From the NCBI GenBank assembly GCA_965644315.1, contig CBFFRQ010000038.1, positions 248,001 through 312,000 on the forward strand: DNA of 64,000 nucleotides, written 5' to 3'. This DNA is from Caecitellus pseudoparvulus. Lineage: Eukaryota > Bigyra: Bicosoecida. How positions within the stretch are numbered: position 1 is the stretch's first letter; every line of letters begins with the position of its first letter. Position numbers and translations under genes: made by a program. The notes under the pieces were generated by a model. It had not been told where the DNA came from and did no database searches. It saw only the letters and a program-made list of their open reading frames with translations. Shown here in pieces: positions 12,001-22,900 of this stretch.

Positions 12001-12746
12001 CGTTGCTGTTGCTGCTGCTGTTGCCGCAGCTGTGCGGAGTTGTGCTGGGTGGAAGCGGACCACTTGCCGGTGGTGCTGTCCACGGTGCCAGAGCCCAGAC
12101 TGGCGATTTTTCGTGAGGCCTCTGCGCCTTTGGGCTCCGCCAGCCTGGCGAGGCGGGAGCCACGGGCCTTGGAGCACAGGCGCTGCTCCCCACGCTCCGC
12201 TGCTGCTATTGCAAGGTGCAGGCCGGGCCCCTCCGACGCAGCCTCCTCGGCAGCACGCGCCTTGGCAGCGGCTGCCATGCGCAGGCGTTGCTGACGAGTG
12301 ACATGGCCGCTGAGCAGCTTCTGTCCTTCAGAGCCTGTGCACCAGGAGGCGGGCAGGGGGAGGTTCAAAGCTGCCCCGGCAGATGCCCGGTTGCGGCACC
12401 TGCAGCGCCAATGCCGTTGCCTGCAGGCAGCTCCACGCACCGTCGGCGGGCATGGTGATCTTGCAGTAGATACGGGCGTGAATCCTTCAGATTGCACACT
12501 TGTGACCGCTGTGGGGGTCGTGGAGGCGAGGGAAGGCTTCGTTTGTACGCGTTGTCGCGGCGACAGAGCGGGTGCGCCCCCGCTGCAAGGGCAGAGCCGA
12601 AAGCGGGCACCACGGCAGAGAAATAGCGGCCCAGCTGGAACTTCATTTAGCTTGCTCGTGCTTGGGCGTCGAGTATTTTGGCACAGGTCAGCAAGAGTCA
12701 GAAGCAGCAGCGCTGGAAACCAGGCACCTGAATCGTCAAAATTCAT
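9045..12746 (-). CDS. Sperm-tail PG-rich (SHIPPO/STPG/ODF3-type) repeat protein
   Basis: This is a long frame of about 1,233 codons. Five PGPGxY-type SHIPPO motifs are spaced through it: SPGPGAYSPSP (about 11280), DPGPGAYPVHT (about 10980), TPGPGQYNLQD (about 10645), SPGPGAYSQAT (about 10065) and VPGPGHYFPTP (about 9910). The family includes ODF3 and STPG proteins, which in other flagellates line or bind axonemal microtubules, so a flagellar location is a strong inference. The rest is Ser/Ala/Pro-rich and probably disordered, with a Gln run encoded at about 12003-12025. The first ~150 residues after the ATG at 12746 are Cys/Arg-rich and read poorly. Translation may start at the ATG at 12278 (MAAAAKARAAEE), or a 5' intron may be present. 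Confidence 0.85.
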   Translation of the reverse strand: MNFDDSGAWFPALLLLTLADLCQNTRRPSTSKLNEVPAGPLFLCRGARFRLCPCSGGAPALSPRQRVQTKPSLASTTPTAVTSVQSEGFTPVSTARSPCPPTVRGAACRQRHWRCRCRNRASAGAALNLPLPASWCTGSEGQKLLSGHVTRQQRLRMAAAAKARAAEEAASEGPGLHLAIAAAERGEQRLCSKARGSRLARLAEPKGAEASRKIASLGSGTVDSTTGKWSASTQHNSAQLRQQQQQQQRASGREEPIAAPAGDSSLPVQPDLADTTDSDEEHVGLSGTASSTRFRSRAGSPSQASARGSTAHLPPPLLRNSTPRFPTRPAEGPDFTLAHDSVGKQVVSSRQSAPQYSFGSAARFGSPAGVFLGPNAALSTTFSVGNLPERGDSTHTPVAGAGHSALDYDTAHAMRKASAAARSATAAPSSRDERARAASFKARALAKEGFTGEPTSGNPANSRMARTRGVSIGSGPARFAQPAAGRDSPGPGAYSPSPTWTGTFEESPALFPAHGSVRPQTTSARQRSRPTPRFAGNSLSATIARDRERQMLRRLGEAAGPSTASRPPAFGSSVVKHVASHIVPQSDDPGPGAYPVHTLNLSAVLSRPVVSPVLHPTTVAPTARAPGTAALLGKGPSGAATPGAVAPGQQRGVTPVGGRGLPARPTVSQAGFQKASREQAAAASGVTATQGGTGQHTPGPGQYNLQDLPHGAMSRFRAAPSSTFGGLGAPPAGGQLLEDEYGDPMLLLNSGKVVMGDAALAASPLVRHREQLAARRRGTVLPPATPAPSPVKASQHRPTASAGTVSSEAADMVGSALAAGGALNSVTKSRKQRALAARAASEAAGEARRREEYARIPGGSLSLKPRGAPDTAQGAQPQYRLKPGGIFEDAASPGPGAYSQATADAVGPQALSKRASSPSYTFSRSSKRFIKPVADRLKAGKGVPGPGHYFPTPHFKDGAVVMGDGTLVGYVTTAHELPPGARQPSRSSAHAGAAVFTPVMPDGVHSDEEEEDVMFQEEQRHASVAENLGPASLSSSMGSTGGFRSRPRLTGPDGPLRVAAGSPAAPAPPTTWRAGASAARQSSPAQRRRRMKRPVTTGAKLRAVSASPFSSPQATAKLMQTTRREAAATMSRTSPRARLLGTSAMPSATHRSSTAGALARPVPLGASRLGVQHGASTSSTSSSRALAKVQLEKTRYLAQPPGTIGAGLLGDSRYPTPAAFSFGAAQRNAPVKR

Positions 12747-12962
12747 TCCAACTTAAGCTAGGACAGGCTCCGATGTGGAGAGACATGTGACAGTTCTGCG
12801 GCACGCTGACCTCCCTCTCCATCCCTGCGCCGCCGCCACATCAGCGGTGCATCCGTGGCGTTTCAAGTCCGGCGAAACGCGAGGCAACAGAGGTCCAGAG
12901 CAGTCGCCGGCTGAACACACAACATCCGCCCCCAGCATTTCAGCTGCCCACGCTTTCAGCTG

Positions 12963-14245
12963 ATGCCGTGCCTTGGAGCTTTCAAGTCGTGTTCGAACAT
13001 GGCAAGTGCCAGCAAGCTCGCCGGCGGCGGCTCCCTGGCCCTGGCTGCCACGGTGGGCATCGTGGCATACTTGACTGCCCAGCAGCCTGCACCTGTGGAC
13101 AGCACGGAGGGGACTGGTGCCTGGAGGAAGCTGACGTCCAGGTTGCAGACGCATTCTTGTGAGCGGCACAGGTGCGGGCGCGCTGCTTTGCGGCATAACA
13201 CGTACGTGGCAACTCCCTTGCCCGCAGATGACCAGGAGCGATTCAACCTGACCGACAGCATCGCTGCTGTTTTCGAGGACTGGCCGAAGGAGTTGTCAGA
13301 CATCCATGACTTCTTCCCCGAGTCGGCGTCGTGGCAGCTGCGCACCTTGGACAACGACACGAAGACACTGTTCCACGAGTGCGTACGAGCATGACGTCAC
13401 CTGGAGCAAGCTGAAAGCAAATCCCGCACGTGTTCCCCCACAGGCACTACTACGCATCGCCACACTATGAGGCAGTGCGGGATCAGTACTATGAGTTTGT
13501 ACAACACAATGTGCTCCCTCTCTTTGACGCTGGCGAGACTGGATTCGCTGTGCAGCGCGATCCCACGTTCAGGGTTCATTTGCCGCAGCTGAGGTATGTG
13601 ACGTGCCCCGCAGCATCCTGAACGGGCTCCCAGCCCGGGGCGGCACCCACACCCATTTCCTGCCGCCTTGTACAGTAATCTGGGTATTCGTCCTGGCCAT
13701 GGGGACGCATCCTCCACCATCGGCATCCACTGCGACTCGGAATGTGCGTGCCCTGCCTGCACGGATTCCGCGTTGCCCGCTGGCGCCACCGCTCTCGCCT
13801 CTACTCGCCGCAGACCGCCACCCGTCAGAGGAAGTGAATTTCCTGCTGCCTTTCACCCCCATGTACGACACGAACTCCTTGTGGCTGGAGTCGGCCTCGG
13901 GGCGGGGTGACTTCCAGCCGCTGTCCCTGCAGCCAGGGCACTTCGCCTCCTTCTACGGCAACAAGTGGAGGCACTTCAACAAGATCAACACCTCTGGCAA
14001 ATCACGGTGGGTGGTGTGTCCCCGGCCCCCACGCGCAGGGCACGCCGGCACCAGCTCGTCTGTTCCTCTCACTTCGCAGCGTTTCCTGGGACTTCCGCGT
14101 CATTCCCATGTCAGAGTACGTGCACCGGCCCAACGTGACGTCCCTGCACAGCACACGCACGTTCACGGTGAATGACGACGGATACTATGTGTACATGACG
14201 CGGGAGGGGGGCGTGCAGGCCCCGCCTGACTTTTCTGCGGCCTAG
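12963..14245 (+). CDS. StrG-type 2-oxoglutarate/Fe(II) oxygenase with N-terminal membrane anchor
   Basis: Six exons (12963-13158, 13228-13378, 13444-13593, 13676-13743, 13814-14006, 14080-14245) join in phase to about 307 residues. The introns are 65-82 nt. A hydrophobic segment near residues 20-38 (SLALAATVGIVAYL) looks like a signal anchor. The C-terminal half matches the StrG-like double-stranded beta-helix: GHGDASSTIGIHCDSEY gives the iron ligands His184 and Asp186. The distal ligand is His242 in KWRHFNK, and Arg253 in the GKSR/VSWDFRV junction fits the 2-oxoglutarate-binding arginine. HPSEEVNFLLPFTP and TNSLWLES are further conserved blocks. The substrate is unknown; in bacteria StrG homologues sit in aminoglycoside and natural-product clusters. 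The motif HCDSEYRHPSEE forms only after splicing, which supports the model. An alternative start is the ATG at 12999. Confidence 0.85.
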
Positions 14246-14318
14246 GTTGCCGACCGCCGCTGGCCGACGCGCGCAGGGGCGTTGCTACAGCGTCGAATCC
14301 ATTGCATGCAGTCACGCA

Positions 14319-15825
14319 TCACAGCTTGGCACTGGCATGCCGCACGAGGGCCTCCTCTGCCTGCCGCGCTGCAACTCCCATGAGCATGAGCACCACCCCC
14401 GCCAGCGCCACCCGGCGAGTGAGTGCCAGCGCTGCAAGCGGCCCTGCCAACGCCGCTGGCCCCAGCAACGCCGCCACCCACCCCCTGCTGAGGGCGAGGA
14501 AGGTGAGGGTGAACAGGAGCAGGCTCAGTCCACGTGTAGCGGCATCGGGCAGTGTGCGCACTCCAGCCGTGAGCACTGCCCCTGGCACTTGTGCCAAGCG
14601 AAGTGCGCGGAGCACTAGTCGCCGCAGCGCGCCTTTGGAGCGCTGTTGTTGAGGGCCGGCGCCAGGCCGCGACGCTGGGTCGACGCGAGTCACCGGCTGT
14701 GGAGAAGGTAGCGGTACGTGTACGTGTGTGAACAGGCCCGGCTCGGCGCAGTGCAGGGTCCACAAGTCATCGGGAATGCTCACGCCGGTGCTGCGCATAC
14801 CTGTGCAACGAGCGTCGCAGTGCAGCGGTGGCACAAGCCGCCCCCGAAGCAAAGCAAATGGTGCAGCACGCACGAAGCTTCCTGCGGTGCTTCACTAGAG
14901 CCGCCTTGAAGGATGGAAAGTGCTCGCGCAGCGCGCACCTGTGCGGGGAAGCGATGGAGACGCGTGGGTGGCAGGTCACGCACTGGCGCTGGCTCCACCA
15001 CGCACACCGCCACGTCAGAACACAGCCACCGGCCCAGCTGAATGCGAGACTTGGGTGCTGGGCGCGTCAGCTCCTCGTCGCCTGGCCCGTCGGGCGCTGG
15101 GAGGGGGGGGAGGCCTGGGTGCCCCACCGCCCCCTCGGCCAGCAACCGCCCGACGAGGCCCAGGGCGCGGACACCGGCGTACTTCTCGCCGACCAGCTGC
15201 AGCACTGCGTCTGTCATGCGCTGCAGGCGGGAGGCGTGGGACTCTGCCGTGCTGGGCTGCGAGGCGCCAGCAGGCAGCGGCGCTGGCAAGTCGGGCGAGG
15301 CAGGTCGCAGGACGGCCAGACCGTCCCGACTGCGCAGGACTGTGCTGGTGGGCAGCAGGCGGATGCGAGGGGGCCCCACGTGCAGCACGACGCCAGGGGC
15401 GACCACGATGCCCTGTACAGTGGGCAGGGCGTGGTTTGCTGCCGCGTGCAGGCAGCGCACGAGCCAGGCCGCTGCTCACCGCGTGGTCAAACCTGCACCC
15501 TGTCGCCTCTCTGTACACGTCAAAGACGGCACCTGGCGTGGCCACCAGAACGATGTCCCCAGTTTGCAGAATGCCGTCTTTGGCCACGACAATGTCCCTG
15601 CTTCCCTTGCGCTGGGAGTGTGGCTGCCTGAGCTCAGAGCAGACAGGCGCTGTGCGGAAGTTGGTTCGCGGCGACTGCCGATGCTGGGGGCACGCACCAC
15701 CTCACTTCGTCCGCTAGAATCAACGAGTGCGGGGCGAACAGCTGAGCAGCACCAAACAATGCCACATGCAGCGAGTCTTCAAGCACATGCTGCACAATGC
15801 CCCCCACAGACTCCGCAACGGCCAT
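14319..15825 (-). CDS. Permuted papain-like amidase, YaeF/YiiX C92 family, with C-terminal membrane segments
   Basis: Five exons (15825-15706, 15611-15480, 15412-15006, 14938-14874, 14800-14319) join in phase to about 401 residues. The introns are 94, 67, 67 and 73 nt. The C92 landmarks are ILQTGDIVLVATPGAVFDVY, then RFDHAGIVV with the catalytic-type His83, and LHVGPPRIRLLPTS. KYAGVRALGLVGRL follows, then LCSDVAVCAL with Cys215, and GVSIPDDLW near the end of the domain. The order GD...H...C is the permuted arrangement of this NlpC/P60-related fold. The His and Cys motifs both appear only after splicing (the Cys one spans an intron), so the model is self-consistent. The last ~90 residues hold two to three hydrophobic helices and likely tether the enzyme to a membrane. 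The substrate is unknown. The gene converges on the oxygenase gene, with 73 bp between stops. Confidence 0.83.
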
Positions 15826-16298
15826 GGCAGGCCAGCTCTGGCTCAGCTGCTGCTGAGGTGCTGGCAGCCGAGCACCGCACCATCACATGCCCCGAAGGTC
15901 GAAGCAAGGGACCATGCTCCCACCACCGGCGCTGAACCTCGCGTTGTCAGCGTGGTTGGGAAAGTTTCCCAAGTGCTGGGCTGCTTGGCGAGCGTTTGAA
16001 ACGCTCCGCTCAGTTCGCTTAGGCCGATTGCTTGCCTCGCACTCTGTCACAAATCACGGTCTACATTTTCAGTGAGCGGGAGGCACTCGAGAAGAGAAAT
16101 GCAATAAACAATTTACGAAACGTGGGATCTTGATCACGCCCAGGACCTGGAATCCTTTCAAGCTCACTAGCTGAGCGCACTTGGAGCTTTTTCTCGTACA
16201 TTGTTTGAGCCTTGCCAGCTCTCGCAGCAGCTGCCGTTTCAGCTGTTTGGGGGACTTGAGGGCGCAGGTGGCAGTGAGAAGGCGAAGGCATCGTGGGA
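15826..16298. promoter_or_regulatory. Divergent intergenic region (shared promoter, inferred)
   Basis: This 473-bp region separates the start of the C92 amidase gene (minus) from the start of the CUEDC2-like gene (plus), so both promoters must lie here. It is less GC-rich than the flanking genes around 16060-16160. A 76-codon ATG frame on the minus strand (16291-16061) starts 8 bp from the CUEDC2-like ATG. It has no recognisable content and I do not call it a gene. Confidence 0.5.
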
Positions 16299-17371
16299 AT
16301 GGAAAGGTTTATCCGACAGACTCTTCAGAGCGAGCTCAAGGAAAGCTTGGATGAGGACATGGTGGCGTACATTGCTGGTGCGTGGTGGTGCGTGGCGTTT
16401 CGGCGTGAAACCACGCCACGCGCTTTGGCCTCGCGCAGGCGCCGTGGAGGAGCTCGACGACGAGGAGGAACTACAAGAGCTGCTCTTGGCTCATGTTCCT
16501 GCACTGGAGAGCATAGATGCCACGAAACGCTCGTCCATCGTCCAGTCTTTCCTGGCTGCAGGCAAAACAGGTGCGTGCCGCTCCGCTGCTCTGGCTCTGC
16601 CACGCGACGCCACACAACTGGTCCTGCTTCTGCGCAGGTCCCCCCAGGACTGCTGAGAGCAAGCCACAGGCTACACGCCTAGCCGGGGGCACCTTGCGTG
16701 GGAAGCAGGGCCGAACTGCCTCTGGGTTGACGCACCGCGCAGTGGCTGCCGCCGCTCGACGGGGAGCTGGGCGGGGCCGCGGAGGGGGGAGCCCAGCCCC
16801 CCCCTCGCTGCCCGCCGCTCTCTCAGCGGGAGCCAGCATCGTGGCGCCCTCCACTGCCCCTTCATCGCTGTCACAGGCAGTGGCGGGGGGCGCTGCAGAC
16901 AAGAGTGGCGGCGGCACAGGGCAGCCCTCCTCCGCTGCGGCCCCGCCGCCCAGCAAGCCAGTGCAGGCCTCTCCACAGCTGCAGCAGCTGTGCGGCATGT
17001 TTCCCGACGTGCCCAGCCACCTCTTGGCGCGCGTCTTGTCGCGGTGCCTGCACAACGTCACGGACTGTGTGGAGTTGTTGCTGGCGCAAGAGGACTTGCA
17101 GGGGTACTGCCGGCAGGTGCAGGAGGAGGCGGATGCCGCCGCTGCACGAGCAGTGGCGGCAAAGCAGGCGCAGGAGGAGGCTGCGCGGGCCGCCAACGCG
17201 AGGGTGATGGAGCGTTTCCACGAAGTTGACCCGAACGCCTCCACCGCCACGCCAGACATCATCCGCACGGCACAGGGGGGCTACATGAAGATCCGAGTGG
17301 CTAAGGGCCAGAAACTCGGGAAGAAGGCTCTCAAACGTGCTCGCAAGGCGGCGCTGGCTAGTGCCAAATGA
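16299..17371 (+). CDS. CUE-domain protein, CUEDC2-like
   Basis: Three exons (16299-16377, 16439-16570, 16638-17371) join in phase to about 314 residues, with introns of 61 and 67 nt and GTGCGT donors. The N-terminus (MERFIRQTLQSELKE, then MVAYIAGAVEELDDEEELQELL) resembles the N-terminal helical region of animal CUEDC2. A CUE domain follows at about residues 184-219: QLQQLCGMFPDVPSHL followed by CVELLL. A helical, Ala/Glu-rich stretch and a strongly basic C-terminus (KLGKKALKRARKAALASAK) follow. CUE domains bind ubiquitin through the MFP motif and a terminal di-leucine, and both are present. CUEDC2 in animals links ubiquitin to signalling and cell-cycle control. That function should not be assumed here, but ubiquitin binding is likely. 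Confidence 0.82.
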
Positions 17372-17503
17372 CTCAGCGCCGGTGGCGAATGCCTTGTGCT
17401 GTTTGCAATGCAGGCGTGATTGGGCAATCTCCACTCGACGCCTAATTCTCACACAGCTGGCACCCCCGTGTCGCCTGCACAGACTTCGTACTTTCAGCTC
17501 GCC

Positions 17504-19910
17504 ATGGCTGCGTCTGGTCGTGCAGTGGCGGCGACGCCCCTCGTGCAGCAGTTCCGGGAGTGGAACCAAGCACGGCAGCAGGAGGCTTTGGCGGAATGGT
17601 GCGCCCTCATCGAAGCAGATGCTCCGAATTCCGCGATTTCATCAAGTGGACGGCAAGAGGACCACCCGGCGTCACATTTGGTCCAGGTGCGTTGGGGCTG
17701 AGGGTGCTCGCGGCAGTGCCTGGCTTCGTGCGGAAATTGCTTCTCCCTCCCTGCGGAAACAGGTCCTGCAGCAGTGTGGGACGTCTTCCTCCGTGCAGCA
17801 AGCGATGGGGCAGATAACTGAACTAGTCCCCCAGCTGCTGACTCCATCCTCGCCCCCCGAGGCTCTGGAACAAGGCACACTGATCGCTGCCTGCGCCGCA
17901 GTGGTGGCCAGCAGCGCCCAGCAGCAAGCCATGCTGCAGGCAGTAGTCGCGGCGGGGCCCCCTTTGGAGGCGGCGCTGAGCGCCACGACAAAGGGTGGGA
18001 GTGTGGAGAATACGCTGCTTTCTTGCATCGCAGCGTTTTTCCGCAGCCTGCCGGACCGCTTGGCAGGCCGGGCAGCGGGGCTGGCAGCTGGCCTGCTCCC
18101 TGCGGCTGCCGCCGTCCTTGTGCGGGCTGCGTCAGCGGCCAAGCGAGAGTGGGGCGCCATCCCCACCTCACCAGTCCCAAGCGCGTCCTCAGAAACGGAG
18201 ACGACCCTCGCGAAGCGCGAAGCGTCAGCCCATGCCCAGGCTGGCACGTCCGCTGCCGGGTGTGTCATTGACGCAGTGGCGCTGCTGCACGGCGCGCTGG
18301 GCGGCGAGGTGGAGTCTTCTGCCAAGACAGACATGTACCAGGCAGCCATCATGGGTGTGCACACGTCGGTGGCCCCACAAGACGTGGCACAGGTGCAGCT
18401 GGACGCCGTGGCTGCGCAGTTGGCGGCTGCGCTGCCAGACCTGCATGCTGTGTTGGCTGTGCCGGCAGTGTGGAGGACGCCAGCCACAGGACACACGGCT
18501 TTGTCTGCGTGGAAGGCAGCCCTTGCCGGCATGGCGGCGTTGTGTCTGCACCAGCACCGGTGCAGCGGCAGTGATGTGCCCATGACGCCGGCCATAGTTC
18601 TGGCAGCTGCAAACACCGCTTTGCCAGAAGTGCAGGTGGGCGACGAGGTGGCCGTGAAGGAGGTCACTGTGCCCCTTCTTGACGCAGTCTGTGCCAGTCT
18701 CGTGGGGATGCTCTTCCACGTGCGGCATGGCAGCGCCAACCCTTCCAGCTTGGTTGGCGTCGTTGCGTTGCAGACCAGGTTGACACGCCTGCAAACTGCA
18801 GTGGCGACGGCGCTGGAAACTGGCGGCACAGACGCTCCTCGAACCTACAAGAACGCCCTTTCCCTCGTCTCTGGTTCCATCCTTCGTGTGCGTTGCTTGG
18901 CTCATGTGCTGGAGTGTGCAGGCCTCGGCTTGGCCCTTGCCAGTGCGACGCAAGCTGACGACTCGCTGGCGGACGATCTCACGGCAGCCAGCGTGGCTGA
19001 CATTGCTCGGGCGTGTGCAAAGTTCTGGACGGATGTGTACTTAACCAGCAAGCGCCCGGAGGCGTTGTCTGCTGTGGCTGGCGCAGCGTTGGCGCTTGCT
19101 GAAGTCGGCGGTGCAGCAGCCTGCACTCCACACTGGCCCACCATCACCGCAGCAGCACTGGAGCCCGCGATGCAACGGGTGCTGTCTGGTCTACAGCACG
19201 TGCACAAGTACACAAAGCGCACGCGGCACGCCATTCTTGCCACTGCCGGGCACGTTCTCTCTGCTACAGCTCTGTGGGGAGGGGCCGCCCCGGCACTGCC
19301 AGCTGTTTCGCGGCTCCTTCTGCACCACTGCCAGACCCTTCCCAGCGCAGCAGTGCTCAGCCAAGCGCAGCCCCAGCTGGCTGCAGACGTGGCAGCCGCT
19401 GATTTGCTGGCAGCCGGCCTTCTCCCTGACGAGGACGATGAGGGTGTCACGCCAGACGATGGCGCATGTGAAGACAGCAGCGTGCAGTGCTTGCAGGCAC
19501 TGGAACAGGTGCTCGCCTGTGCATTGCGCAGTGACGCCCACGCGGTGGCCTTGGCAGTGCAGGTGCATGCCGCGTGCATCGTGGCGGAGGGCGCAGCGGC
19601 GCTGGCGCAAGCACTGGACCCTGCTGCCTGGGGCGAGGGCGAAGAAGACGCCCTTGCCACAGCGGAGGAGGCCCTGCCCCTGGTGCAGGCGGCGTGGGCA
19701 GTGTACATCGCCGGGCCTGAGCGCTTCGCCGCTGTGGCTGAGGAGCTCGCAGGCGTCTGCGAGGCTGCCAGTGCCGCGGCGGGGCGTCAGGGCAAGGCGG
19801 CGGTGCTGGACTCCACGCTGCTGCAGCTGCACAGCCTCCTGTCCGCCGTGCAAGTGGCTGTGCCTGTGGCTGCCGACGCCCTGCAAGCCATGGACACCCG
19901 ACGAGGGTGA
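17504..19910 (+). CDS. Large alpha-helical (ARM/HEAT-like) unknown protein
   Basis: Two exons (17504-17686 and 17763-19910), split by a 76-nt intron with a GTGCGT donor, give about 776 residues. The product is almost entirely Ala/Leu-rich helix with repeated amphipathic pairs. It has no membrane span or catalytic motif that I recognise. The N-terminus, VQQFREWNQARQQEALAEW, and the overall look recall importin/exportin or other HEAT solenoids, but I cannot align it to a named family. It ends QAMDTRRG, 8 bp before the stop codon of the convergent gene. The function is unknown; coding status is secure from length and frame consistency. Confidence 0.72.
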
Positions 19911-19918
19911 GGGCCGGT

Positions 19919-22900
19919 TCACGTGTGTGAGTTCAGCGCCCCACTGCTGATGACGGACTCCAAGGCGCGTGCGCCTGCGGTGAGCCCCGACACGATGCCG
20001 CCGGTGATGAGGGCGGTGATGGAGGACTTGGAAATGGTGATCTTGCTCCACTCGGCGCCTTCCAGGAAGGTGATCTGCACGCCAGGGTAGCGCTGCTGCC
20101 ACGTCATGGCCAGCAGCTGCGCGAAGGAGGAGGCGTCACGACGGGCCACCTCGGCAGGGGACTCTTGGCCCAGCCTGTGGGGACCACCCTGCTGCCGGGT
20201 GCCGGCACTGTTGGGACTGGTGGCTGCCAGGGACTTGGAGTAGTCTCGCAGGAGGAGGCGGTAGGTGTCCACGACGCCCCCTCGCGCGGACAGCACAGAC
20301 ACGTCCCTGATGGAGGTGTAAATGATGCCGTCAGTCTGCACCAGCTGCCACAGCATGTACATGCCTGTCACTGCGTACAGCACCACGACGGCAGCACAGC
20401 AGTACATCTCTGGGTATGACAATGCAGAGGGGAAGTCCAGGCCAATGAGGATGAAGATGGCGAGGGCAGCGGCAGCCAGCACCGTGCCCACCATGAAACC
20501 GCCGATGAAGCCACTGACCGAGCCGCTGAACTGGGCCGTGATGAAGCGCGACGCAAAGAGCAGCCGTGCAGACCACTGTGCCGCGCCCCGGGCCTCATAC
20601 GGCAGGTTCCACTCGCCAGCATGCACCTCCAGGCTCACGGCAGCGTACACGATGGTGCGAATGCGGTGCAGGATGCGCAGCGCAGACTTCAGGCGGTACA
20701 CGCCGACGATGCAGTACACGAGGCCGAGCAACATCATGAGCGTCAGCCGCGTGACTGAGAACGACGTCGCAGTGGCCGCATCGTCCCCCTCCAGGGCGGT
20801 CCCGCCGTGCCAGAAGCTCTGGTGCAGTACCAGGCGCAGGAAGCCGGGGATGAGCATGATGACGAGGCACGCCACCCACACAGCGACGGGGACCCACACA
20901 ATTTCCGTGCTGTCTCGAGCGCGGATGCCCAGCACGAGGGACTTGGTGCTCTTCTGTTGTCGAAGCGTCTTGCTCTTGCGCATGGACGTCGGCTTGGCGC
21001 CGCGGGTGCCGGTCGGCGGCCCCGTCCACAGCGGCATGTTAGGGGGAAGCAGCGCCTGCAGCAGGTTCACGAACTGATCGTCGTCCTCCAGGTCCACCAC
21101 GGCAAGGTTGTCCAGGCACTCAATGGCCGCTGCCGTGTCGGTGGCGGGCTGCCCCCGTCGCGCCTCGGCGCCCAGCCCCTTCAAGCCCATTGTGAGCGCG
21201 CTGCTGCGCTTGTGCTTGCAGGTGACCCCTGCCAGGACGTCTGACTCACTCAGTCCCTCCCGCAGCAGCTTCAAGATCAGCGCAGGCTCTTCATCTGTCA
21301 AGAATGTCCCGTCCAGGGTGCTTTCGGAGGCAGGTGGCGCTTGGGGGGCGGCCGCGCCCGCCTTCATGTCCCCCCTTCCCGCCAATTCAGTGCCTTGAGG
21401 ACTGCCCCTGCTGCGGTACCGCAGCTTGCCTGCGGTGGCCACCGACGTGACGGTCTGGCTGGGCTTAGCTGCCCCAGGCGCAGAAGGGGCCTGCTCGTTC
21501 TTTGGGCGGGCAATGTCCTGCGTCGGATCTCGTAGGCACTCCACAAAGGGGCTGTGTTTCCAGCACTGCCCGCATGACGCGCAGCCACACTTGCGGCGGC
21601 AGGCGGAGTCCCTTGCCTCTGGGCAGCAGCAGTAGCAGCAGCAGCAGGTGAAGCACGTCATTTCACAGCAGGGGGAAACGACGAACCTGCTGAGCCAGCT
21701 CAGGAAGTGCCTCGTCGCATACACCGTGTGCACCAGCTCGTGCACGCGCACCATGGTTAGCATGACCCGCCGGAACAGCACCCACAGCATGGGAGACACC
21801 ACGCACATGGGCAGGAACAGCTCGTACAGGCTGAGACGCGTGGTTGCTTCCCCTCCCAGCTCCACCCACTCCAGGATAAACGTGCCGCCCGACAGCGGCA
21901 TCATGGCGCGCCCCGCGAAGATGATGAGCAGCAGCAACAGCAGCCCCGCACAGCACCAGCTGCAGATGTTGGAGCACACCCCCCGCTCTGCTGGGTTCAG
22001 AGCCTCCATGGCTCGCTTTGACACGCGCAGAAACTCCTGCCGCTTGGCTTCAGGGTTGCCTGTGGTGTTCTTGGCGCCAGATTCCGCGTCGGTGGGGCCC
22101 TTGGGCTCCTCCTCCTCCTCGTCTTCTTCCTCTTGCTCGGGCGGGAAGAAGAAAGTGAGGGGCGGGAACGCCACCAGCACGCCAAGCACCGCGAAAATGC
22201 AAGACAGGACGCGCTCTGCAAAGACGATGAGCACCTCCACCGTCGTGCCCCGCGCCGCATACGTGGGGCGGAACAAGGCAGCGTACGACAGCACAGCGTA
22301 GATGCTGACGGAGAAACACAGCACGCCCACTTTCAGCAGGGGGTGCGGCACGAAGGGGGCCTTGGGCGGCATGCACCACATGCTCAGAAGGACGACGGAG
22401 TTGATGATGAGCTGCCACAGCTGGCCAGTCAGGGCGTTTCGACCTGCGGGGTCCAAGTTGGCGTTGTCATTCACGGCCATGCAGGTGAAGCGCAGGTCCA
22501 CGCCAAGCGGCAGGGTCTCATTGCGGAGGGCCCTAGAGTCACGCAGGGTGTCCACACAGCCCCCTGCAAAAGTGAAGAAAGACCAGATCTGCACGGCCCA
22601 CAGCAGCCACAGTACGACAGCGTACATGCGAGTGATGCCCAGAGCGTGCTCGTTGACCCACTGCACCCAAGCCTGCGTCTCGCTGCGCAGCTGAGATGCC
22701 TGGGGAGTGCCCGCTTCTCCAAGGGGTGACAGCAGGGACCCCTGGCGGCTCATGCTCTTCTTGTGGGAGGTGGGGGAAGGGGCGGCATGTTTGCCCGACA
22801 CCCCCCAATCCGTCACGGTCAGCGGGTTGGCTGCCCGGCGCCCCCCAGCAGTGCCAGACTCCTTCCCGTCCACAAGCACCTGCGGCACGTCGGCACCATC

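Noticed and set aside
16061-16291. 76-codon minus-strand ATG frame next to the CUEDC2-like start
   Set aside because: No domain, no splice sites and it would begin 8 bp from the neighbouring start codon.
17672-18829. Minus-strand open frame opposite the helical protein gene
   Set aside because: It is Cys/Ser/Thr-rich with no domain, and the plus strand carries a consistent spliced gene.
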